Below, piece after piece: positions 34,401 to 43,029 of a stretch of DNA of 64,000 nucleotides (positions within the stretch are counted from its first letter, which is position 1; each line of letters opens with the position of its first letter). The stretch covers positions 5,329,932-5,393,931 of the forward strand of contig JACBWW010000038.1 of the NCBI GenBank assembly GCA_020086605.1, given 5' to 3'. The notes beneath the pieces were generated by a model. It did no database searches. It was not told the origin of the DNA and saw nothing but the letters and a program-made list of their open reading frames with translations. The position numbers were made by a program, and so were the translations under genes. The DNA is from Lanius collurio. Taxonomy: Eukaryota; Chordata; Aves; Passeriformes; Laniidae.

Positions 34401-35049
34401 CCGTAAGTATTTTGGTGCACTGAAATGAGTCCCACCACCAGTAACTTTAGAAGTCCCAGAACATTAGTCTGAGTATCAGAGATACTCATTGATGGCCAGA
34501 GAATCTGTGAGTTTTTACATGGAAAATGAACCTTTGACTGGGTTTTTGCATTCTGACTGCACGGAACATTCTGCTTGTTGTCATATTTAGTACTTGTAAC
34601 ACCAGAAATATCTGGCATTATGCTTCTCACTTTTCTTCAAACTGTATTTAGTGAGAGCTATACACACACACACTACAATTGTACAACCTCACAAAATCCA
34701 TTTTAGCTTCCTACGTGAAACTGGAGCTGCAAGAAAAGCAAATTTACAAATGGAAAATTAACCACTGACATGTAGCTGAAGTTTGCCTGGCCTACTACAC
34801 ACATGCAATCCCACCACAGCTTCCAAAGATCTTCCTAGATCCTGCTGACTGCTTTACAAAGTGACTAGGTTTATCAATGTGTGTGTATTTATTTGTAGGC
34901 CATGTACTGGAGAGGAGTATCTGAAGAGTCAAGGCATCGATGCGAGCCCCTGGGGCCTGTGGCAGAACCACCTGGCTCTGGCCTGCATGTCAATAATCTT
35001 CCTTATCATCGCCTACCTGAAACTGCACTTCATGAAGAAGTTCTCTTGA
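22255..35049 (+). CDS. ABCG2: ABCG2, broad-specificity efflux half-transporter (whole gene)
   Basis: Fifteen coding exons join in frame to 663 codons; human ABCG2 has 655. It is an ATP-driven exporter of urate, porphyrins, flavonoids and drugs, acting as a homodimer in apical and canalicular plasma membrane. Order: N-terminal nucleotide-binding domain (about 35-295) with Walker A GPTGSGKS (81-88), Q-loop Gln127, signature VSGGE (187-191), Walker B ILFLDEP (207-213, catalytic Glu212) and His244; linker; six membrane segments (about 397-655). Arg484 matches human Arg482 in TM3, and Phe434 and Phe441 match the drug-pocket Phe432 and Phe439. The third extracellular loop has Cys594 and Cys616 but no partner for human Cys603, the inter-subunit cysteine. 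Start chosen at 22255, 8 bp after acceptor cacttccag; a second Met is codon 12. The gene appears intact. Its neighbour PKD2 is convergent. Confidence 0.97.
23721..23780 (+). CDS. ABCG2: ABCG2 exon 3, Walker A
   Basis: 60 bp, acceptor ttttacag, donor gtaagt. Encodes [20 protein letters not shown] with the ATP-binding Lys87. Confidence 0.96.
24249..24363 (+). CDS. ABCG2: ABCG2 exon 4
   Basis: 115 bp, acceptor ccctttag, donor gtaagt, ends in phase 0. Encodes [19 protein letters not shown] through GYVVQ, ending on the Q-loop glutamine (Gln127). Confidence 0.96.
25068..25220 (+). CDS. ABCG2: ABCG2 exon 5
   Basis: 153 bp, acceptor aatgaag after a T-rich tract, donor gtaagg. Residues 128-178, beginning [20 protein letters not shown]; helical subdomain of the nucleotide-binding domain. 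Confidence 0.95.
25658..25815 (+). CDS. ABCG2: ABCG2 exon 6, signature and Walker B
   Basis: 158 bp, acceptor gtatcag, donor gtgaag. Encodes the ABC signature VSGGERKR and Walker [13 protein letters not shown] with catalytic Glu212. Confidence 0.97.
26201..26352 (+). CDS. ABCG2: ABCG2 exon 7, H-loop
   Basis: 152 bp, acceptor acattcag, donor gtgagc. Encodes [20 protein letters not shown] with the switch His244, then the end of the nucleotide-binding core. Confidence 0.96.
26777..26881 (+). CDS. ABCG2: ABCG2 exon 8
   Basis: 105 bp, acceptor cactacag, donor gtatga, phase 1 at both ends. Encodes [20 protein letters not shown] and the start of the linker. Confidence 0.95.
27885..28135 (+). CDS. 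ABCG2: ABCG2 exon 9, linker to TM1, NAGNAG acceptor
   Basis: 251 bp, donor gtaagg. The acceptor is the tandem form tcag/cag, so starts at 27885 or 27888 both stay in frame and differ by one Ala. Encodes the charged linker and [14 protein letters not shown] before TM1. Confidence 0.93.
29035..29532. repeat. 498-bp repeat, copy 1 (ABCG2 intron 9)
   Basis: 493 of 498 positions match the copy at 37687-38184, in the same orientation and without indels. The five differences are all transitions. Both copies hold the same 94-codon minus-strand open frame. No terminal inverted repeat or target-site duplication is seen. The family is not recognised. Confidence 0.9.
29796..29878 (+). CDS. ABCG2: ABCG2 exon 10, TM1
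   Basis: 83 bp, acceptor catttag, donor gtcagt. Encodes TM1 ([16 protein letters not shown]) and the loop [10 protein letters not shown]. Confidence 0.95.
30618..30707 (+). CDS. ABCG2: ABCG2 exon 11, TM2
   Basis: 90 bp, acceptor ttttgcag, donor gtaagt. Encodes [20 protein letters not shown] with the drug-pocket Phe434 and Phe441. Confidence 0.96.
31349..31473 (+). CDS. ABCG2: ABCG2 exon 12, TM3, GC donor
   Basis: 125 bp, acceptor gttccag. Encodes [18 protein letters not shown] and TM3 with Arg484 (human Arg482). The only donor that keeps frame with exon 13 is GC: ctag/gcaagt. The nearby GT at 31478 would shift the frame. Confidence 0.93.
32457..32611 (+). CDS. ABCG2: ABCG2 exon 13, TM4 and most of TM5
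   Basis: 155 bp, acceptor tctttaag, donor gtgagt. Encodes TM4 ([20 protein letters not shown]) and TM5 to FVFMI, ending phase 0 at residue 551. Confidence 0.95.
33508..33597 (+). CDS. ABCG2: ABCG2 exon 14
   Basis: 90 bp, acceptor gtttctag, donor gtaagt. Encodes [20 protein letters not shown] to RYGMT (552-581), the re-entrant part before the third extracellular loop. Confidence 0.95.
34305..34402 (+). CDS. ABCG2: ABCG2 exon 15, extracellular loop 3
   Basis: 98 bp, acceptor ttaaaag, donor gtaagt. Encodes [13 protein letters not shown] (Cys594), then a loop with sequons NIS (595) and NNT (598). The loop lacks the cysteine found at human position 603. Confidence 0.93.
34899..35049 (+). CDS. 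ABCG2: ABCG2 exon 16, TM6 and C-terminus
   Basis: Acceptor atttgtag. Encodes [20 protein letters not shown] (Cys616), then TM6 ([17 protein letters not shown]) and the end HFMKKFS, with TGA at 35047-35049. Confidence 0.95.
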
Positions 35050-35640
35050 AACCAGAGGGAAAGATGCAATTCCCACTGTTCAGTAGTTTGGTGAATTGAC
35101 TGTGCAACTGACTTGATTATTTTTACAGACATCTTTCTTAGTACTTTTATTATAACCCAAGCCAACAATGTGAATGCCATCCTTGTGTATCAAAAACTCT
35201 CTTACTTTACTCTGCCAAAATGTTTAGCATGGTTCACTCCTCTTTGCCACAAAAAGTATACAGCTATTCATTCCTTCAAGAGACTACTCAGCCCTTCTGC
35301 ATGCTCTAGCTATGAACTTGTCAAACACCATAACAAATATTTAGTGGCTTAACCTGAAAAAAATAGTAGTACCATGCTTAGATTAGCACTTACTTTCACC
35401 ACCAAGTAACTCAGTCCAAAGTGATGCTTATCAGGACACCAACACAGTCTGAGCTGCTTAAGTGCTCACAGGATATGTGAGACAGGGACAAAATCCCCTC
35501 CATCCCAGTGCCCTTCTCTATTTGGGTATTATTACTGCTTTAGAACATACTTATTGACGCCATCAAACCTTTCTTGTCTCACTCAAGTGGTAGAAGCACT
35601 GTTTTTTTAAATAAAGGTGTTCTTACTTATTGTGCCAGTT
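35050..35640 (+). other. ABCG2: ABCG2 3' UTR
   Basis: AT-rich sequence after the stop with no competing frame. It ends in AATAAA at 35610-35615 followed by a T/G-rich element (ggtgttcttacttattgtg). Confidence 0.7.
35610..35615 (+). promoter_or_regulatory. ABCG2: ABCG2 poly(A) signal
   Basis: AATAAA 560 bp after the stop codon, followed within 10-25 bp by a GT-rich downstream element. Confidence 0.65.
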
Positions 35641-36046
35641 CCCATAATCCTTGTCCTGAAATTTGTATTTTCTCTGCATAACTGCAAATCATCTTCACTG
35701 TCCCATTATTGCTGCTGTCATGGGTAGTTCTTAGTCGTTTTTATGGTGACCAGTTTCAAGTGCGTGACCAAGCAGGATGGTAGCACCTTTGTAAGGGTCC
35801 ATAGATTGCAGCAATCCTTTCGTGGCAGGCCAACTTTTCCCTGGCCATATGCAGCAATGCTAGATCATCTCATTCTTTATTTGCAGAGTTATGCACAGTA
35901 AACACATAAAAATGCATAGAAGACAGATTTACAGCTGTTTCTTGGGCTGTTGCTGTTGGTCTTGTTGCTCCTGCAGCATTTGCCTTGGTTTGTGTAGGTC
36001 ATAAGAAACAAACTTACAAGACCCTATTTCTGTAAGATAGTTATAA
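35641..36046. other. Intergenic, nothing recognised
   Basis: AT-rich sequence between the ABCG2 poly(A) site and a CR1 fragment. Confidence 0.5.
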
Positions 36047-36400
36047 TCATAGAATACCCTGAGATAGAAGGGTCCCACAAGGATCACCAAGTCCAACTCC
36101 TGGCTCTGCACAGAAACACCAAGAGTCACACCATGTGCCTGAGAGTGTTTTCCAAAATCTTCTTGACCTCTGTGAGGCTGGTGCTGCGACCACTTTCCTG
36201 GGGAGCCTGTTCCAGTGCCCCAGGGTGAAGAACCTTTTCCTGCTATCCAGCCCAAACCTCCCCAGCACCACTTCAACCCATTGCCTCAGGTCCTGTCACT
36301 GTTACCACAGAGATCATTCCCTGCCCCTCCTCTTCCCGTCATGAGGAAGTTGCAGACTGCAATGAGGCCTCCCTGTTCCTGTATGGCAAAGGCACAGCTT
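36047..36400 (-). mobile_element. CR1 LINE 3' fragment
   Basis: Starts with the reversed CR1 tail (tcatagaataccctgagata, then aagtccaactcctggctctg), followed by cctgagagtgttttccaaaa, tggggagcctgttccagtgc and gaccttttcc-like phrases to about 36400. Confidence 0.9.
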
Positions 36401-37448
36401 GAGAACAAGCAACCAGAATATGTTGTTTGCAAGATGGTAATCTACTTCCAATAGAATAAGACTATTTTATTAAATTTTTCTGAGGCTAGATTAGTTTTAA
36501 GGCAAGTTTGGACGCTATCTGTAAAAATCTCTATGAGATTTATATAGACAAAAGTTCAGCATTTATCTTTCCAGAACATTCAGAGCTGGGATGCTGCTTA
36601 TACATCAACTAAATTATCTGAGCCTTTGGGTAGCTCATATGTTCTAAACTTAACATTTTCATACATACAACATTAGGATTCATGTAGATCTAATCACTAG
36701 TTATTGTACTGCTTTTTTGGTAAGTTGTCATGCTGCTGGGGAAAATGAAATCTTCAGAGCACAAAAAATTGGCAGTGTTCTGTACCATTATTTTACTTGC
36801 ACATCTGTCCTTTTTAAGCAGAAGGAAACAGTGAGGAGATAACAACTATGTGATTATTAAAAAAAAAACCTGACAGGAAAGGTACTCCAGGTCCTGTTAT
36901 TACAAAGAAATGAAAAAGAAATTTTTGCCTTTGGAAAAAAAAGAAAAAGAAAATCATCACAAATTTAAAAATGTAGAAGTGTACAGCCCAGCTAATTGCA
37001 GCAGGTTCTTGTAATTTCAACGTTTAAGAAGTTAAAAATGTGATCTGACAGACTGTGTTCCAATTAGAAGAGAAAATAATTACAGTATACAGCAGTGGTT
37101 TCTGAGAAAGAAAATAATCAAACTAAGCTGAATGACTCACATTTTGAACTGGCTTTGACACCCTATTGCACAGATAATATTTACCACATAATCCTAAACT
37201 TTTCTTGCTTTCTAGAACTCATTTCAGCAGCTGGTCATCTTTACGAATATATTTATGTTGAACGAATATTTCTTACAGCACTGTCCAACATTTAACTCTG
37301 TAAACTTGTAAAATTCTATACCTCAGTGACATGTGCAGAAATTACAGTAGTAGACGTCAGACTTCTCTGTCACACTATAGGTTTTAAATTAAGCTTTTAT
37401 TGTTTGCTTTTTATCCAGCACTGTACTTCACATGTTCTAGTGAAAGTT
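36401..37448. other. Intergenic, nothing recognised
   Basis: AT-rich sequence with an A-rich tract at 36930-36955. No exon is evident. Confidence 0.5.
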
Positions 37449-37530
37449 GTCCCTGCCCATGGCAGGGGGGTTGGCGCTAGGTGTTCTTTAAAGTCCCTTC
37501 TAATCCCAAACATTCTATTATTCTATGATA
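37449..37530 (+). mobile_element. CR1 LINE 3' end, plus orientation
   Basis: ccctgcccatggcagggggg, then tctttaaagtcccttctaat, ending in the CR1 tail attctattattctatgata. Short and 5'-truncated. Confidence 0.85.
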
Positions 37531-37686
37531 TATTTGGTTCTCCCCCTTAGTTTGGGACTGATTAGTACAACTACATTGCTTGCAAAAGCCAGGAGACACC
37601 TCAACAATGTGTTGTATAATAATTCTAACATGTACTTTTACAAGCACTGTAATCAAGGGAGAAAAATTATTAAGAGAAGGGAAATG

Positions 37687-38184
37687 AGTCCAGAGTCCCT
37701 GAGGTTAAAAGGCTTTGAGTACGTGTGTGTGCCTGTATGTTGATACTATGGAGATCCTTAATAATTGCTTTGTAAAAGCTTGACCTTGTGACAAGAATTA
37801 GGCTCTCAAGAACCTCCTTAATAGCCCCAGGTTAATGGGCCTGACTTGTTTCTCACAATCTTTTTTATCTCCCCACTCTAATTAGGGATGGATTTGTCCA
37901 GCATTCTTTTAGGGGTACATGGCTCATTAAGCCTTTTTTTCATTAATCTGCTCCAAATTGGTCTTGAAGTGATCCCTGCTTTCCACTGCAACTGGTTTAG
38001 GAGCTGAATTATCCCTGACATTTGCTCCTTTCGGCAGGATCTTAGCGAGAGGGTACCGTGGATCAAGTAGTTTATGGTGTTAAGACTTATGCATTGCTCG
38101 GGCTTAAAAATGACAGGACTGCCTGATACCATCAGTTTTCCTGATCTTTTTGTCATTTGCATTTAGCATTTAAAAAGTATGATG
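37687..38184. repeat. 498-bp repeat, copy 2 (between ABCG2 and its decayed copy)
   Basis: 99 % identical to 29035-29532, same orientation, with an 8,652-bp offset. Its five differences from copy 1 are four A-to-G and one C-to-T, read from copy 1 to copy 2. Confidence 0.9.
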
Positions 38185-41100
38185 TACCGAATTTAATGAT
38201 TCTGATTGTGTACTAGCTTGACTGAGAACGTGTTTTCATGTATGAAAATTCCTCTTTAGTTTGCTTACACTCAGACAGGAAGTGATTTAACTTGGAGTCT
38301 TGGAAGCTTTGAAAGACTTACTTACAGTTAGGTTTTAGAATATCAGTCTGGATGAAGATTTTTCTTTTGCATCCTCCATGTGAACTACTTTAAAATAATT
38401 AAAATAAATCACAATCTGAGTGTTGTTACTTTCTAAAGAGTTGTTAAACTCATTTAATTCCATTAGTTTGAATGAAGCTTCAAGATAACAATAATCTTAC
38501 AAGATACCACTTTTAAATTTTATTGCTTTCAGTATAGAAACAAAGGTTTTGATCTTTTCTGTGCCAGTAACTGAAGAGTAATTGCTTGTTCCTTGTAGTG
38601 AATGTTCATGAAGGCAAGAACAGATATCAAACTGGCTAGATACAGCTAATACATCATCCAGTTGAAGTGCTCATATCCCAGAAAGAATGCTTAAAATTTA
38701 TACAGTTTCGGAAAGCCATGAATTCAGAGAAGGCTGAAAAAGCTCTATGTTTATTCAATAAGAAGAAAAAAGGAGAAGGGGTCTAAGTGCTGATAGCAGC
38801 CTAAGGAGAAAACCTGTATTGAGAGCTTTTAATATGCAGAAGGGCACTGGCATAACTGATATCACTGGTATCCAATTTTTACTCTTTTAGCTTCTTCTTG
38901 GTAGCTAAAAATATTTAACAATAAAAAACATAAATTGTTGGAGCAATTATTCTCTATTGAAGAGTTATTTCAGTTGAATTTGAAGCAGGTCAGTAATCCA
39001 GGTGGCAGAGCAATATGAACGGCTTTTGATGAGGAGGCAGAGGGCTAGACAGTATGGAAAACAAATCTCATCTTCAGAATGGCTGCCTTATTTTCAAAAC
39101 TGATGTGAGTTATTGAATTGATTCTGTAACATATTTACATGCTGTTGGACAATTGCATGATTTGGACTGCTGGCTTTTCAAATGACACATCTAAAAGGCC
39201 CATGGCACTGACTCGGGGATTGTGACTTATTTTTTACAGTGTACCAAGGGTTTAGAAATTGTATTTGTTCAAGAAGAGTTTTAACAGGTGCCTGAGTGCT
39301 TGCTGACCCTCTAGTTCTCACCCTGGGCTTACATGCTTTTCTGATGAAGCCACCACCACTGTCTGGATGTTTTGGGCTGCACAAGAAATGTCATCTTTCT
39401 TCACTTCAGTGCTGGTAGACACAATAAGAGCCTTGTGGGCCATAAACTCACCACCTGTGAGGAAAGACATTTAATTTGGGTTTTCCAGGAGGCTTTGAGA
39501 TATGTGCTTGTAGAGTAGCATTCCACTAAGGCAGAGAATAAATCAGTAAAAAGATTTGCAGTTCTGGGTTGTTCCAGCACAGAGGAAGGATTAAAAAAAA
39601 AAAAAAAAAGAAGCCATAAAAGCCACAAAGAATTTATGTCAGGTGGACATTTGAAGTTGACAGACAATAATGATGATGAATATATCCACTAGAGAAGGAA
39701 AAAAGAAAAAAATTAAGATAGTAACATCACAAAAAAAATTAAGTAGTATATATCTTTATCTGGTCTTCAGAGACTAAATAATTATAGATTAAGACCTCTA
39801 AAAACCAGTTTCTTTACATGTGGAAACAGGTGGACAGACTCAAGGGCAGCCTAACCTAGCCTGCTAAAAGAAGTAAAGTCTCCTTCTCCAGTTTCATGTA
39901 TTTCCTTCATATATCGTCAAGATAAATAATCTTTGCCTCCATAAGGTTTTGAGTCACGTCTGGTTCGTTCTCAAGAAAGCTGCCTTGCCAAAATCTTAGT
40001 CATCCTGCTTCTTCAAGAACACAACGCTCCCTCACTCTCCAGGATTATGAAATAGCCACCTGCCTTCTGATTACTTTTGCACTGACCCAGTGGGCACAGA
40101 GTCAAGTGCTTCAGATGCAATACCCTGCTCTGTATGGCTGCAGACAGGCACTGCAGGTACTGTGATGGGGATTGTTTCTGGACACACACCAGCGTCAGTT
40201 CAAGGTGAATCAATCCTCCTCAAACAATCTCTGTTATGGATTTGTAGTTACACATTTTCAGTTTGCAAATTTTCTCTGAGATGCTGATAAACATTATAAG
40301 TATTCAATTTTTTCTTTCCAGGATGAAAAACTTCAGTGTTTCTTGCTACAGTGCCAGTTTTTTTGCACACTTTATACAAATCATCTTCCAAAAGAGAACA
40401 CCACCGTTTGAGAAACAAACAAACAAAAAAGATTAATAGTTTTCTAATATTAACTGGTAAATGCTGTTTTTATAAGCATCACCTTGCTACCTCCTGAGCA
40501 TTCCGTGAAATGCAAGAGCTCACTTTGTGTTTAGCTGTGTCTTTTTACACAAAATGTAAATAGCAGGAGGAGAGAGCATAATCTGATAATGTAAATAACA
40601 GCAATGCCAACAAAGTTGGAGTTGCTCCCCTGGGTCTTCCATGTGACACACTTCTATTTGCTAAATTATCTGTGATTATGTTCTTGCAGACATGAACAGC
40701 TTCTTTCTGTCTAAATGTTTCCCTCCTTTTTAAAAATTAGTTCTCCTGTCAGAGCTTATTTTCATCTTCCTGTGCCTTAAAAAAAAGGGAAAACTCTCCT
40801 GAACATAAATGCTTTTCCTCTCCCAGTCCACATCTCCCTCCTCTTCTTGCTGGGCATGCAAAATAACAACCAGCTAAGACAGCTAAAGCCCTTGTGAAAC
40901 CTGTTCCTTCACTTAACTGTTTCAAATGACAAAGCCAGGAAACACAGCTGACCTTTACTACACAGCTGTGGCATCACAGGAACACAGAGAAAAATGGAAA
41001 TTTCTTTCCAGAGCCTGCCAGCTCTGCCTTTCTGGAGCACAAGGTTTCTCATGGCTGCATCTTTCTGCACACAGACATCTGAAACTGGGGAGCTGGGGAA

Positions 41101-41542
41101 CTCAGTCTGACAGCATCCACCTTGGCTCCAGGGTAAGCTGATACCAGCACAGAAGTGTGCTTACCTCAGACTTTGGAATGAACTGGAAATTGCAAGTTTA
41201 GCCTGAAAGGAGCATTCTTTTCCTTTGAGTGTTTCTCAGAGTTTACATCACATCACTCTCCAGGCAACAGCAAAAAGCAGCAGCCTGTGCACAACACACA
41301 GGCATTTCTGGCAGTTTTTATTTCAAAAATACGTTAAATGTGAGTGCCCTGAGAACAAAGCCTAACTCTTCTCACTGGAAATTATGATTTTTTGAAAAGT
41401 AGGTTTCAAAATCTAAACAGGAGCTCTGAACCAAATTCTGAGTCTGTAAGAGTTTTAGACTGTTAATTTGTTTCATTTGAACAGTTTTTTACTGAAGATT
41501 TTGTCCTCTCTGAATATCTGCTAATCTTCAACTCTTTTCAAG
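38185..41542. other. Intergenic; no trace of ABCG2 exons 10-14 seen
   Basis: AT-rich sequence with a 17-A run at 39593-39609. I looked for a second copy of the ABCG2 membrane exons that would precede the decayed exons at 41543 and found none by eye. Confidence 0.45.
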
Positions 41543-42375
41543 ACTTTGCAAATGAATGAATTTACTGGTCTAAACTTTTGTCAAAATGTCACTGGCAAAA
41601 CTGTGGCTGGTGGAAATTGTCATGATCAGTCCTTTGGAAATCTTACTGCATTTATTACTAACAACTTTTTTTGAGAACCACACAAATCCAATACACTCTC
41701 CAAATCTCAGAACCCTTCTTGCTCTCTTCCTAGCACTCCATGCTGGTAGGCCTGCCCCAAAATACTCACCTGGTTGCAGGAAATCTGCTGTCACACTACA
41801 TCCAAAATCAGGCCTATTACAGAAGGCACAAGTTTGCTGCTCTTTGCCTCCTGGGATGCAGTTTCAGTCTCCCTGAGTATTCCTTGGAGTAGAAATAAAG
41901 CAGAAGAGCTGCCAGAATCCCCAATCCAAGGAAAACTTGTGATGCCACTGCAGTTTTAGCATTACTGGTGCTTTAGCAGCACGTTTGCAGCAGCCCTTTG
42001 AACCAAGATGGAAGCAGCTGAATGTGTTTTAAGCCATCAGTGTGAGGTGACACAAAAAAAAGACGACTCTTTTGAGTGTCAGTGTGCCACCTGAACCATT
42101 AAGCTGCCACTTCACCTTTCTGTACCTATTTTGCATGATCAGTGCTTAAAACCTGGAAGTCCTTGTTATACAAATGACAGTTGCTTGCAGACCTTTTATC
42201 AAAACCTTTTTACCCCCTTTCCTCAGTTTTTGTCCAAGTTTTTCTTGTTTAGATTTACTGGAGAAGAATATTTGAATATACAAGGCATCCAAGTGATGCC
42301 TGTGGACATGGAAGTATTACTCCAGAAAGCTCTTATTCCAAACATGCATCTCAAACTGCACTTCCTAAAGAAACC
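41543..42375 (+). pseudogene. Decayed second copy of ABCG2 exons 15 and 16
   Basis: Exon-15-like sequence starts at 41543 after acceptor cttttcaag in the same phase as ABCG2 exon 15. It reads TLQMNEFTGLNFCQNVTGKT, then AGGNCHDQSFG, running to TGA at 41672-41674. No donor GT lies where ABCG2 has one (about 41640). Exon-16-like sequence starts at 42253 after ttcttgtttag: FTGEEYLNIQGIQVMP, and later HLKLHFLKKPS. TM6 is replaced by unrelated polar text, with loss of bases. Many differences from ABCG2 in the matching parts are synonymous, so the copy was probably a working paralogue before decay. It could also serve as an alternative last exon. Two exons 0.6 kb apart match the 0.5-kb spacing in ABCG2. 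Confidence 0.8.
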
Positions 42376-42486
42376 TTCCAAAATCAGCAATGTTACAGCA
42401 TACACACAGCATAAAAAAATATAAAGGTTCCCACTTCCCACACACTATGACTTTTATAGTGCACTGCCTAAAGGCTTAATATACTT

Positions 42487-42492
42487 AATAAA
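42487..42492 (+). promoter_or_regulatory. Poly(A)-signal motif after the decayed ABCG2 copy
   Basis: AATAAA about 115 bp after the decayed exon 16; possibly the paralogue's former signal. Confidence 0.3.
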
Positions 42493-43020
42493 CTCAGTAT
42501 TTTTCACTAAGGATTGAGATGGATTTACAATAATTATTGATTTTTCATTAATAGAGTATACTTTCAAGCTGGTGAGACACCTGTCCAGAGGGAACTATCG
42601 GTCCTACATGTGAGCCCAGGCTTTCCAAGTACTACTCAAACCCTCAAGATGCTGTAGTATTCCCTGAAACAAGGGTAAAAATAAAAGGGTAAAATATAAA
42701 AATAGAGAAAAAAGGAAGTTAAATTACACAGCAAATGTGAAGTAATGAAGAGACAGTTACTGGCAGTGGGAGCTACTACCTGAGATAGCAGAAAGCAGAG
42801 CTGTGCATTTGCAGAAACACAAATCTGAAATAAAGTCTTAAAAACAAGGACTGCTTGGGCAATATAACACTAGGATCAGCCCAGTCCTCTGTGCTCATTT
42901 ACACCCTCTACTCCCTTTATTAGGAAGAATAATCTGAGAATAAAGTATGAGATAAAAGCAACATAAATAAAATGTAGGATTCTTCACATTTCATCATAAA
43001 CAAAACAAGTGCAGGGCACA
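42493..43020. other. Short gap between convergent genes, nothing recognised
   Basis: AT-rich spacer between the decayed ABCG2 copy (plus) and the PKD2 3' end (minus). Confidence 0.5.
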
Positions 43021-43029
43021 AAGCTTGCT

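Noticed and set aside
29035..38184. One single block duplication creating both the 498-bp repeats and the decayed ABCG2 exons
   Set aside because: The repeats are 99 % identical while the exons are roughly 70-75 % identical in their best part, so the two pairs do not have the same age unless later gene conversion is assumed.
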